From Pseudomonas sp. (GTDB lineage Bacteria; Pseudomonadota; Gammaproteobacteria; Pseudomonadales; Pseudomonadaceae): a stretch of DNA of 64,000 nucleotides. The notes beneath the pieces were generated by a model. It worked only from the letters and a program-made list of their open reading frames with translations, had not been told where the DNA came from and made no database searches. Shown here one piece after another: positions 1 to 8,453 of this stretch. The first letter of the stretch is position 1. The number at the start of each line of letters is the position of its first letter. The translations under genes and the position numbers were made by a program. Where the stretch lies: contig NZ_PEKX01000004.1 of the NCBI RefSeq assembly GCF_002796985.1, positions 122,071 through 186,070 of the forward strand, written 5' to 3'.

Positions 1-1702
1 GGCCCAATTGCCCCAGTAGCACTTGCCGAGCCTGGGCCACGAGGCTGGGCTGAGCCTGGGTGCGCCACTCGGGATGCGCCGCCAGGTGCTGCGCGTAGAA
101 AGACCACAGGTTGGGCGCCAGGTCTTGCCAGAGTCCCGGTGTGACACCAGGGCGATCACCCTCCTCACGGCTCAGCACCTTGGTCAGGAACTCCGGGTCG
201 GCCTTCTCCGGACGCGCCATCATCAGATAGGCCTTGAGCTGGGCATGGGCCTCTTCGGCACGCGACGCCCGCTCGGGGCTGTCTGCCGGCAAGGCGGCGA
301 GGTCAATCAGTTGCTGCTCCAACTGTTTGGTAGCCACATCACGCATCAGCCGATTGTTCGCCTGCGCATAGCGCGGCCACAGCACGGCCAACAGAGCATC
401 GTTCTGGCTCAAACCAAAGCGCAGGTACCACGGCTCGCCATGCTCGCGGCGGTAATCCAGCCGCGACATTTCACGGGTCAGCTCATGCAATGCCTTGAGC
501 TGCGCATCCGCATCGCCGGGTGTGTTGATGGTCTCCAAGGCCGACTCCACGGTAGCGATCTGGCTGCGGTTGCTGGTGAAGGACAGCAGGAATGCCAGGG
601 CGCAGAGACCGGCAAGAGCCAGCACACCGATATAGGCCCCGCGCGCCCAGGACCAGGCCAGGCGCCGGCCACGGGTTTGTCTGTCCGCCAGTACGGCACT
701 CCAGCTTGCCTCCGGCCACCACGCATTCGGTGTGCCCGCGGCAATGCCGGTAAGTTTGGGGCTGAACAACAAGCCACGCAGCGGCAAGGATCGATTGAGC
801 TGCGCCAGGAATGGACTCAGTGCCTGACGCCATTGGGTGATGCCGTTGTGTTCCAGGTCACGGGAAAGGCGCAGCAGGAAGTCGTAATGGGGCTTTTCGT
901 CGAGTTGGCCTATCCCCCTTTCGCGCAGCGGCACCACCAATTGACGTAGCGACGCCTCGATCTGTTCGGCAGTGGCCTTGGCCGGCAACAGGCAACCCAC
1001 CGATTGTCCCTCACGACCGGTTTGATTCCATTGGCTGGAACAGACCTGCCACAGGTACAACGGCGCCTGCCAACGCAACGCCTGGCCCAGGTCGCGCAAC
1101 TGGCGCACACCGGTACTCAGGGTGGCCGCGTCATGGCCTTGCTCCGCGCTCAGTGCCCAGACGATGCCGTCTAGCGGGCGTGATCGGCGCAGTGTCTTCA
1201 GCAAGACCGCCACATCGGTTTGCCACTGACCACTCAACGAGCCACCGCGTAGCAACACGGTGTCCTGTCCCTCCAGCCACTGCTGCTTGGACAGCCCCGG
1301 CGCCACCGCCTCGATCTGCTCAGGCTCACCAACGACCAGCAGTAGGCGGACTTTGCGTTTCCAGAAGAACCCGTACTGAGCCTGCAACTGCTGGGGGATC
1401 TCGTCCCTCGGTGAGGCACGCTTGCTGGAAGGCGGCAACGTTCCGTCAGACACGGGCAAAACCCCCGTTGCCACCCCCTGTTGCTGATGCTGCTGACGCT
1501 TGATATGGGCCAACAGCTTGGGGGCGAAACGGACGATCAGCACGATGACGCTCAGCAGCAGGAAGGCCAACACCTTGTCGCGATTCTCGACCAGCCCCAC
1601 TCGATCACCATAACGCCAGATCGCCCAGCCCACTGCTGCCAGGGCCACCCCAATCAACATTCCGCCACCGGCGCGGCGCCACAGGTTGCTGTAAGTCCTC
1701 AT
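1..1702 (-). CDS. tssM: T6SS membrane-complex protein TssM (IcmF family), N-terminal part
   Basis: The gene starts at 1702 and runs off the left edge, so only about 567 N-terminal residues are visible of a family usually 1100-1200 aa long. The start MRTYSNLWRR is followed by two hydrophobic segments near residues 12-30 and 42-60. A cytoplasmic domain follows, then a third hydrophobic stretch near residue 335 that leads into the periplasmic region, which is the TssM layout. TssM joins TssL and TssJ into the trans-envelope channel. Where some TssM proteins carry a P-loop, this one reads VVGEPEQIEAV, so the Walker A appears absent. The start codon overlaps the TGA of the upstream gene (ATGA), which implies translational coupling. 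The family call is firm. The 3' half cannot be judged. Confidence 0.9.
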   Translation of the reverse strand, partial: MRTYSNLWRRAGGGMLIGVALAAVGWAIWRYGDRVGLVENRDKVLAFLLLSVIVLIVRFAPKLLAHIKRQQHQQQGVATGVLPVSDGTLPPSSKRASPRDEIPQQLQAQYGFFWKRKVRLLLVVGEPEQIEAVAPGLSKQQWLEGQDTVLLRGGSLSGQWQTDVAVLLKTLRRSRPLDGIVWALSAEQGHDAATLSTGVRQLRDLGQALRWQAPLYLWQVCSSQWNQTGREGQSVGCLLPAKATAEQIEASLRQLVVPLRERGIGQLDEKPHYDFLLRLSRDLEHNGITQWRQALSPFLAQLNRSLPLRGLLFSPKLTGIAAGTPNAWWPEASWSAVLADRQTRGRRLAWSWARGAYIGVLALAGLCALAFLLSFTSNRSQIATVESALETINTPGDADAQLKALHELTREMSRLDYRREHGEPWYLRFGLSQNDALLAVLWPRYAQANNRLMRDVATKQLEQQLIDLAALPADSPERASRAEEAHAQLKAYLMMARPEKADPEFLTKVLSREEGDRPGVTPGLWQDLAPNLWSFYAQHLAAHPEWRTQAQPSLVAQARQVLLGQLG

Positions 1703-2862
1703 GCCAACTCTCCCGTGGCGACAGTACTGATCCAACGCTGCGAGGGCTCCTGACTGAGCAATACCAAGGGCTGCTGGAAGTGGCGACTCATCTCAAGCCC
1801 CAGCGCAGCGAGCAGCCAGGCACTGAACGGCCCAGGTACACCACAGAGCGATTCTTGTACCCACTGCTGCCCCGCTTGGAACTTCGCCTGCTGAGCCTCT
1901 CCCATGGAGAGAATGCTCCCGAGGCACGGCTGCCATTGCGCGCTGTCGGCCAGGATGCCGGTGGCGTTTCGTGCCGTCAGTTGCGTTTGCAAAAACAACG
2001 GAAATTCGGTCTTCAGTTGCTCAACATTCAGGTGCATAGGCCGCAGTAAACGTCCCTGTATGGGCAGCGCCCATTCCTGCGCCAGCGCATCGGGGCACAG
2101 CAGCAAAGCAGCCAAGCCATCGGAATAGGAGCTTGCACCGTTGACCTGCAACACCAGGATCAGGTCAATCGCAGCACCGGGTGTCTTCAGGCCATCCTCC
2201 AGCCATTGCAGCGACAGCTCACTGATGAAGCTCGCTGCCACTTGCGAGCGTGATGGCATAGCCTTGAGCCAGGCTTTGCGCCACGATGCCTGGAAATTTT
2301 CAAGCTCTTCAGCCTCCACGTCATGCAGCACGGTCACCCGCAAATCACGATCGGCGGGCAGCGCCATCAGAGCAGGCCCTACCCCCGCGAACAGCTTCTG
2401 CAACGCTACCTGCACACGCTCATTGCCTTTCGCGGGCAGGTCGGCAATTCGGCAGGCCTCGCCGGGACGACGCGGCTCACCGGCGGCCCCTTGAGCGATA
2501 ACGGCTGCCGACACCTGCTCCGGCAGCACCACGCAACTCGCCTGCACCGCAAAGTGCCGCTTTGCCCAATGGCTCCAGGCGACTTCTGCTTCCTGTGCCT
2601 GCTCCTCCAGGAACTGGAAATGGCTGAGTGCTCCACCATAGGTGTAACTACGAACCGCGAATGCCAGCAGCCACAACAGTAACGGCGCAGCAGCCAGCAG
2701 CCAGACATTAACGCCAGCGATTTCAGGTAGACGCCCCGATACCGCCAGCACGAACAACCCGATGCCAATGACCACCGCCAGCAGAGCAGCCCCCAACCAG
2801 CGGATCATCGAGAGTGGTTCGGGAGCCACGGCGACTTCAGGCGCACGACGATTCCAAGCCAT
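1699..2862 (-). CDS. T6SS-cluster inner-membrane protein of unknown role
   Basis: This is a 387-aa protein between the PAAR gene and tssM. Two hydrophobic segments lie near residues 22-43 and 50-70, and the remaining ~310 residues look soluble. I recognise no catalytic motif. Genes at this place, encoding two-TM proteins before tssM, occur in related enterobacterial-type T6SS clusters, so a role in assembly or in handling the PAAR/effector cargo is possible but inferred. It begins 3 nt after the PAAR stop and ends in an ATGA overlap with tssM, so it is part of the same operon. Confidence 0.75.
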   Translation of the reverse strand: MAWNRRAPEVAVAPEPLSMIRWLGAALLAVVIGIGLFVLAVSGRLPEIAGVNVWLLAAAPLLLWLLAFAVRSYTYGGALSHFQFLEEQAQEAEVAWSHWAKRHFAVQASCVVLPEQVSAAVIAQGAAGEPRRPGEACRIADLPAKGNERVQVALQKLFAGVGPALMALPADRDLRVTVLHDVEAEELENFQASWRKAWLKAMPSRSQVAASFISELSLQWLEDGLKTPGAAIDLILVLQVNGASSYSDGLAALLLCPDALAQEWALPIQGRLLRPMHLNVEQLKTEFPLFLQTQLTARNATGILADSAQWQPCLGSILSMGEAQQAKFQAGQQWVQESLCGVPGPFSAWLLAALGLEMSRHFQQPLVLLSQEPSQRWISTVATGELA

Positions 2863-2865
2863 CGC

Positions 2866-3132
2866 TTAGAACACCGAACAGTCGGGAGCGCTGGAAATCA
2901 CCTGGCAGCCACAGGCACTGCGGCAGCCATCCACCACCAACGCGCGGCCGTTCTCGGACCAGTCTGTGCAACCTTCGACGATGGCGTTGACGCCATGGGC
3001 AGGGCAACTGACCTGATCACCCACCAGCGCCACGAGCTTGCCATGTACCTGATGGGTGGAAGTGGCACTAATGACCTGGCCACCATGGCTAGTTTTGTCA
3101 CCCAGCAAAACGAATCCTCGGGACATGGACAT
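2866..3132 (-). CDS. PAAR-repeat spike-tip protein
   Basis: This small protein of about 88 aa has the PAAR pattern: GDKTSHGG near the N terminus, then VGDQVSCPAHG, and a Cys-rich C-terminal part with CRSACGCQ. PAAR proteins cap the VgrG trimer, bind zinc and sharpen the T6SS spike. An AAGGA ribosome site lies 4 nt before the ATG at 3132 and 10 nt before the ATG at 3126. An in-frame TTG at 3153 would lengthen it by 7 residues but has no better ribosome site. The protein is a bare PAAR domain without a fused toxin. It lies downstream of the lipase/lipoprotein block and just before the membrane protein and tssM. Confidence 0.9.
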   Translation of the reverse strand: MSMSRGFVLLGDKTSHGGQVISATSTHQVHGKLVALVGDQVSCPAHGVNAIVEGCTDWSENGRALVVDGCRSACGCQVISSAPDCSVF

Positions 3133-3216
3133 CCAATCCTTATTTATTGCCAATCAGTGGAGAACGCCAGCGCGCTTCTCGCGCCCAGCTCAGCAAGGAA
3201 CGCTCTGGCCGCCGAC

Positions 3217-3966
3217 TCATGGAGCGGAGGTCCCGCCCAAGCGAATGGCCTCCAGCTTCTTCACATTGGGGTGCCAGGTTTCCGCCGGCGTATGGCTGCC
3301 ATCGGGGTAGAGAATGCTGGACTGCCCCTGGGCATCCTGGCTCATGCGCGCAACGAACTTGCGCTCCACCTGAGGCTCGAACACCAGGTGCTCGGCCGCC
3401 GGTCCTCGGGCATAGTCCGAACCGCTGGCGACGAACCGGATCACCGCACTCCCCGATCCCGCCCCGCTCACATAGGGGTAGTAATGGGCGTTCAGCAGCA
3501 GCTCCTTGCGGGTACGTACGGCCTCGGGCAACTCGTCGATGCGTTCGCCCTGGCGATCGACGTTGAACAGTGCCGTCACGTCCTCGCGCACACTGCCGGC
3601 CAGGTCGAGCTTGCCCGCCCGCCAGTACCTGACGCCGACCTCCACATAGGCCAACCGCCAATGGCAGACGCTACCGCCGTCCAAATCCAGCCGGGCCTGG
3701 TAGAGGTCGCTGTCGCCCTGGCGCTGCGGTTTCACCTTGAGAACCTGGGAGCCGTAGGTATTGAACGGACCCTGCTGCGGGGGGAAACAGCGATCGGATA
3801 GATACTTGGCTTCGATGGCCTTGACCGAGCCGCCTTCGGGCACTTTGATCGCCACCGACACCTGAGCGCCGCCCGGCGGCGGTGCCAGGTCGTAGCGCGA
3901 GCTGCAAGCCGTCAAGGCTAACGCCAAGCCCAAGCCAGCGATGAACGGAAAGAACCGCGCGCTCAT
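3217..3966 (-). CDS. Lipoprotein, putative immunity protein to the adjacent lipase effector
   Basis: This 249-aa protein has a signal peptide ending in the lipobox LTAC, so it should be lipidated and periplasm-facing. It is a clear paralogue of the broken gene just upstream. Both share APPPGGAQV after the lipobox, then PQRQG.SDLY in the middle, VFEP and YPDGS near the C terminus, and a closing KKL.AIR. T6SS lipase effectors are commonly accompanied by duplicated periplasmic immunity proteins, and these two genes follow the lipase gene directly. The immunity role is therefore inferred from position, export signal and duplication. The start codon overlaps the stop of the upstream paralogue (ATGA), so its translation may depend on that gene being read through. 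Confidence 0.75.
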   Translation of the reverse strand: MSARFFPFIAGLGLALALTACSSRYDLAPPPGGAQVSVAIKVPEGGSVKAIEAKYLSDRCFPPQQGPFNTYGSQVLKVKPQRQGDSDLYQARLDLDGGSVCHWRLAYVEVGVRYWRAGKLDLAGSVREDVTALFNVDRQGERIDELPEAVRTRKELLLNAHYYPYVSGAGSGSAVIRFVASGSDYARGPAAEHLVFEPQVERKFVARMSQDAQGQSSILYPDGSHTPAETWHPNVKKLEAIRLGGTSAP

Positions 3967-4746
3967 GGCTGACGACCCTGCCGGATGGCTTGCAGCTTCT
4001 TGAAACTAGGCCTGCTCTTGCCGTCAGCCACTACACTGCCATCGGGGTAGGTAAACTGAATATAACTACCTGGCTTTTGCTCCTGTGGCCAAACTGACCG
4101 TACAAGGTATTTGGTGTGCAAGTCAGGTTCAAACACCACCTTCTGCGCGCTCTTAGCTTTATACGATAGGAAAATATCCCCCTCACCTGCGAGCCTCACC
4201 TGTGTTTCATAGGTGCCTCTGAACTGTCTATCCACCCACGGGTAGTAGTCTTTGCTTATCGTCAAGTCGCCCTCGACCTTTTTCGGCGGATACATCGTCC
4301 GCTGTTGGGGCAGGTTGTCATCGAAGATCACGATTACCCCGCCCCCCCCCTGACTTAACGTCTGGCCCAAAACGCGACGGGTTGGCGTAATGCACGCCAA
4401 AGGTCACGTTACTCAGTTGCCACTCGCAGGCGCCACCGCCCTCCACCGCCAGGTCGGCGGTATACAGGTCGCTGGCGCCCTGGCGTTGCGGCAGTACCTC
4501 GATGGTGTGGCGGCCATCTTCCTGGTAAGTCGTCCAGTCCGCCCCGGAGCGGGTTGCCGGGCATTTCTCCGAGCGGTACATCACCCGCATCGGGTTCGCC
4601 GCCAGGTCTTGTGGCACCTTGATGCTGAAATGCACCTGGGCGCCGCCCGGCGGTGGCGCCAACTCATGCGCGCGGTTCTGTGCGCAGCCGCCGAGGCTCA
4701 GCAGCATCAGCAGGCAGGCCAGGGAAAGAGGTAATGCTCGGGCCAT
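3963..4746 (-). pseudogene. Paralogous immunity-type lipoprotein, frameshifted at a 9-G tract
   Basis: Translation from the ATG at 4746 (AAGGAGG six nt upstream) gives a signal peptide with lipobox LGGC, then APPPGGAQVHF and about 120 residues aligning with the downstream paralogue. The coding strand then has nine consecutive G (plus-strand C at 4342-4350), after which the frame leads to a stop about 20 nt downstream. The continuation homologous to the paralogue (IFDDN, VFEPDL, TYPDGS, KKLQAIRQG) is in another frame and ends at 3963, overlapping the next start by ATGA. A run of 8 or 11 G would restore a protein of about 260 aa. This could be slippage-driven on/off switching, a real inactivation, or a sequencing error at a homopolymer. 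Confidence 0.8.
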
Positions 4747-4851
4747 CTTCGGCCTCCTTGTCGGTGATCGATGAAGCATTAGGGCGTGCGGACATCCACT
4801 GGGTGGGTAGTTCCGCCAGGGGACAGCGACAGACTGCCCAGACTCATGGAA

Positions 4852-7008
4852 TCAGCTGGTCTCTTGCGGTTCGGCGTCCTTGTGGGATGCGCCACTTACT
4901 GACCCGTACTGCCGCTGGGGGATGATCTCCACCAACTCGGCGAACTCACGTTCGCGGCCAAAGCGCTGCAACGCCTCGGCGCCGCCTTCCAATTGCTGCG
5001 TAACCGGCAGCGCCACCATCGGCAGCAACTTTTCCAGGTTGAGAAACGCTTGAGTGCGCACCCGCTCCGCCCCAGGGATGCGCTTGTCGGTCAGGGTTTC
5101 GTTGAACCTGGCCCGCAAAGCGATGCGCTCGGGTGTGTGTTGCGGCGAACACAGCTCCAGCAAACTGTTGTGCAGGAAGGGCAGGTATTTCCCGATCATC
5201 GAGTGATCCATCGGGTTGGTCCCTTTGGTGCTGCGGTCGGGATTGGTGTGCTTGGGGAAATATTCCGCCAGGCTGTCCACGGTCAGCGACTTCATCAGTT
5301 CCTTCTGCGCCGCCTCAGCCTTGCTGCTGTCGCCCTCCGCCAGGCTGGGCACCACGAAGATGAAGTTGCTCGGCGACAACGGCTTGAGCACCTGGGTGTG
5401 GCGGGGTGCGCCCAGGCCATCCTTGCTGCCACGGGCTGCGGAACCGCTGTAACGTTCCGCGGCATGCAGGTCAGCCCGGTAGTTCATGGCCAGCTTGCCG
5501 TGGTGCCAATAGGGGTCGCCAAACCGAAAAATCTTGCTGGCCAGCAGCTCGGGAACGGACCAGATGTAACCCAGGTCATCGCCCAGAGGGCCGAGCGCGT
5601 CGTAGAGGATATTGTCCAGCTCCGCCTCGGGCGGCACGCTGGTGATGGTGTCGGCGTTATTGACATGGCGGAAATGAATAACCTGTTGCAGATCCTCCAC
5701 TGCCTTCTTGGTAAAGGTACGTGGCATACCGTAGGTGGAGAGCACGGGGTTGCGCTGCCGTAGTTCCGCCGAATGAATGAGCGCCAAGGCGCCACCCAGG
5801 CTATGGCCGCAGATGAACAGACGCTTACCTACAATGAGGCCGTCAAGATCGATGAAGCGTTCAGGGAACAGCTTCTTCGCTACCTCAAATGCCTTGAGGA
5901 ATCCCTTGTGCACATTGCCCTCCGCCGCCAACCGGATGCCCTGGTTCTCGGCCTCGGATTTCGTTTCGCTGCCGTCCGCGGGCTGCGGCCGGTACTGGAA
6001 GTCGGTCAGCCAATCCGAAGGCTCCTGCGTGCCGCGCCAGGCCACTACCACTTCCTTGGTATTGCTGAAATAGAACAACTGGGTGTTCTCGATGACCATT
6101 CGCGGAATATCCGCGCTCGCCCGATCCAAATCATCGGCAGTGGTATCGAGCATCACGGCGGTGGTATAGCGCTCGTCGAAGGGCACATCCACGACCACCG
6201 CGGGTAGCCGGTAACCCTTGGCATCGATCATCACCGGCGTGCGCGACAGGTCCAGGCATTGGCGGAAAAAGAACTCCTCCACCGAGCCGCGCAGAGTGGT
6301 GGCGTCGATCACAGCATTCGGGAATTTCTTTTTAGTTTCCTGGACGATATTGCTGTAGGACAGATTGGCCATCAGCCCAAGGTTGTAGGCGGTGACCAGG
6401 CTGTAATCCGCTTGGTGGTGTAACACCAGTTTCCAGGCGCGGAATGGGCAGATTTCCAGCACATGGCGCCGGTTCAGCGACTGGTCGTCCACCGTGAAGC
6501 CGCTGAACTTCGGATCGGGAAAATGGAAGGCGGGCAGTTCTTCCCCCTCCCACTCCAGTTCTCCAGGGAAACGGTCGCACAACTGGCCTATACGCAGATA
6601 GTGATAGGCATGACCGTCAGCCCTGGCCTGCTTCTCGATATCTGAAAAGCCCACCGGTGGTGGCTCATACAGATAGGGCGGCAAGGGTGGCACGAGCTGT
6701 TCAGCACGTAGCGCGCGCAAGCGGCGGGTTTGTAGTTCCTTGGCCAAGGGGTCGGCCCCCAGCCGCAAGGTCAGTGCTATCGGGTGCAAACCCTCAATTC
6801 GAATTCGACCATTGGCATCGCTATTTCCTGTAATCGCAGGCGCACACTTTTCACGAGTGGCGGCATTTTCTGCAAAGTAAGGGATATTCGGTAGCGGGTT
6901 GCCCTGCTCGTCGAGCAGAACAAATTCTATCCAACGCTCCTGCTGCGGCCCCACGCACACATCCTTGCCAGGCCCTAATGTGTCTGTGCGATGCAATCTG
7001 TCATTCAT
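4852..7008 (-). CDS. T6SS class-3 lipase effector (Tle family, Tle2-like)
   Basis: This is a phospholipase-type antibacterial effector of 718 aa. The nucleophile elbow GHSLGG centres on Ser403. AWRGTQ about 75 residues earlier fits the oxyanion region of class-3 lipases, NNADTITSVPP gives the likely Asp (about 453), and YWHHGK the likely His (about 502). The N terminus (about residues 25-85) resembles the transthyretin-like repeats at the end of the neighbouring VgrG: a hydrophobic strand, LLDEQGNPLPN, then G.SDANGRI. It is therefore a plausible docking domain. The start at 7008 is preferred because GGAGG lies 5 nt upstream; an in-frame ATG at 7020 includes that ribosome site. Paralogous lipoproteins follow directly. 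The lipase call is firm. The exact Tle subfamily rests on the class-3 lipase type and is less sure. Confidence 0.88.
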   Translation of the reverse strand: MNDRLHRTDTLGPGKDVCVGPQQERWIEFVLLDEQGNPLPNIPYFAENAATREKCAPAITGNSDANGRIRIEGLHPIALTLRLGADPLAKELQTRRLRALRAEQLVPPLPPYLYEPPPVGFSDIEKQARADGHAYHYLRIGQLCDRFPGELEWEGEELPAFHFPDPKFSGFTVDDQSLNRRHVLEICPFRAWKLVLHHQADYSLVTAYNLGLMANLSYSNIVQETKKKFPNAVIDATTLRGSVEEFFFRQCLDLSRTPVMIDAKGYRLPAVVVDVPFDERYTTAVMLDTTADDLDRASADIPRMVIENTQLFYFSNTKEVVVAWRGTQEPSDWLTDFQYRPQPADGSETKSEAENQGIRLAAEGNVHKGFLKAFEVAKKLFPERFIDLDGLIVGKRLFICGHSLGGALALIHSAELRQRNPVLSTYGMPRTFTKKAVEDLQQVIHFRHVNNADTITSVPPEAELDNILYDALGPLGDDLGYIWSVPELLASKIFRFGDPYWHHGKLAMNYRADLHAAERYSGSAARGSKDGLGAPRHTQVLKPLSPSNFIFVVPSLAEGDSSKAEAAQKELMKSLTVDSLAEYFPKHTNPDRSTKGTNPMDHSMIGKYLPFLHNSLLELCSPQHTPERIALRARFNETLTDKRIPGAERVRTQAFLNLEKLLPMVALPVTQQLEGGAEALQRFGREREFAELVEIIPQRQYGSVSGASHKDAEPQETS

Positions 7009-7057
7009 GTTAGCCTCCATTCCACATAAAATCGCGAATTATAAATAACGAGCCAGC

Positions 7058-7510
7058 TCACTTAATGAATTTTCCGTAAATAAGCAGCCCGCCAATCAAG
7101 GAGAAACTAATAATGGTCAGGCCAGCTGCACAACGCATACGCATTAAGATTGTCCGCGGAAGCAATTCAAGCTCTGCAGGCAATAAATCCCCTCTGGCGA
7201 TATGTATGCGCGGCCAAAGGACAGTTCCTGTGGCAATCATAAGTACCGTACAGCGCCCTGCAATCGAACCGCCGCCCCAAATTTCATAATAAGAGGAAAT
7301 AACCCGGCTCTCCCTAAATACCTCACCTATCTTTCGCGCGTCACAAACTGCCATATAGAGAAGCAGCAGGACGAGAGTCACCACTAGAAAAATAAAAGAA
7401 AGAATTACCATAACTGCGCCCATCCCACCCCTCACGCCCCAAAACCTTAGCTTTAAATCCTCACCCTCTGAACCAAGAGGTAACTCTGAACACCCTTTCA
7501 GTTTTTTCAT
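7058..7510 (-). CDS. Small two-TM membrane protein in the effector block, unknown function
   Basis: This 150-aa protein is AT-richer than the T6SS core genes. Two strong hydrophobic segments lie near residues 30-53 and 128-146, and a weaker one near 85-100. I recognise no family. It sits 49 nt upstream of the lipase gene on the same strand, so it may be co-transcribed with it. Possible roles are a membrane-located immunity or helper protein, but nothing in the sequence decides this. The ribosome site is poor (AT-rich leader before ATGAAAAAAC), which leaves some doubt about the start. Confidence 0.6.
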   Translation of the reverse strand: MKKLKGCSELPLGSEGEDLKLRFWGVRGGMGAVMVILSFIFLVVTLVLLLLYMAVCDARKIGEVFRESRVISSYYEIWGGGSIAGRCTVLMIATGTVLWPRIHIARGDLLPAELELLPRTILMRMRCAAGLTIISFSLIGGLLIYGKFIK

Positions 7511-7643
7511 TAAAATAATATAAGGCCGACTAAAAATATCAGCTTTTTAAAACAAGCCTTCGCAACCACGAAAATTGCAGATCACTTCGCAGATTCAGGC
7601 TTCTTCAAAGCTTCTTCGGGGTAGGTTGGCTCAATTTCATAAT

Positions 7644-8149
7644 TCAAATAAAAATACAGGCGACCTTCCAATTCATCATCTTTTTCCTATAGAGATTAAC
7701 CCCTTCCGACCCAAGGCACTGCTCCAAGGAGTACTCTCCGCTCGCCGAGAGCGCTTTCAAATAATTACCCTCAACTGCGAAGACCTTGCGTACATTAATC
7801 AGCACAACACCCAAAAAACCTTCAAGCTTCTTGGAATCAATTTTCTCAGGATTCACCTTATACAAAAGACCGTGAGGCCCATCATCCTTAAATATCTTTT
7901 CGCTTTCCCCTAACAGCTTCAAGCTAGATCCTTTCAGCCGACCACAACACCTCGCCACCTCTGAGTTTTCGTACTGGTAATAAATCATATCTTCGCGGGA
8001 AATCATCTTATCCGTATGGACATATACGCGATTTACCGCACCAACGACCTCCCTCTCGACAAACCCCATCCCACATCATCGGCACGACACACAATAGAAA
8101 CAAAAAACAAAGACATAAACAAAGTCAATCGCACTGCCAACTTCCTCAC
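7644..8149 (-). pseudogene. Secreted small protein, apparent frameshift after the signal peptide
   Basis: A GTG at 8149 overlaps the TGA of the upstream gene (GTGA) and opens a typical signal peptide, MRKLAVRLTLFMSLFF, ending near CRADD. That frame stops about 39 codons in. At a GGGG run (plus-strand C at 8064-8067), one extra G would join it to the long second frame (VEREVVGAVNRVYVHTD onward), which runs to 7644 and would give about 168 aa in all. The downstream 141-codon frame on its own starts at a poor ATG with no signal peptide. Cysteines in the mature part (CCGRL, EQCLG) suit a periplasmic protein. Family unknown; a role as a second immunity protein is a guess from position. Confidence 0.65.
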
Positions 8150-8451
8150 GGCTTGCGAGCTTCAATCTCTTCCTCATACCCCTTCAACTCACTTATTATT
8201 CTTGATTCCTTTGAATACCTATCTCGCAGCCTCGAGAGCTCTTTATCAGTACCGGAGCAGTATTTATTTATAGAATCCACCGCATTTTTATTATTCCCAT
8301 CTCCGATCTCCCCTCGAAGATGGTCGCAGATATCCCGCCTCTCTACAAACTGCTTAACATCCTCTGGAAGTTCAGAGTCATTCTCGCATACCCAGACAGC
8401 CCCAACCCCAAAAGCCAATGCGACAAGAAAACCACAAATTAATACATTCAT
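8146..8451 (-). CDS. Small exported protein, putative immunity to the adjacent peptidoglycan effector
   Basis: This 101-aa protein has an N-terminal hydrophobic segment (residues 1-20) that looks like a signal peptide or anchor. A compact charged part follows, with CENDSELP, RRDICDHLRGE and YCSGTDKELSRLRDRY. Small proteins with a CDHxRGE-like motif and a C.GTD..L..L..RY pattern are, from my memory of such loci, frequent beside T6SS peptidoglycan effectors. The gene lies 2 nt after the effector reading frame and its TGA overlaps the GTG of the next gene, so all three form one unit. Unlike its two neighbours it is intact. This would make sense if immunity outlives a decaying toxin. Confidence 0.7.
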   Translation of the reverse strand: MNVLICGFLVALAFGVGAVWVCENDSELPEDVKQFVERRDICDHLRGEIGDGNNKNAVDSINKYCSGTDKELSRLRDRYSKESRIISELKGYEEEIEARKP

Positions 8452-8453
8452 CT

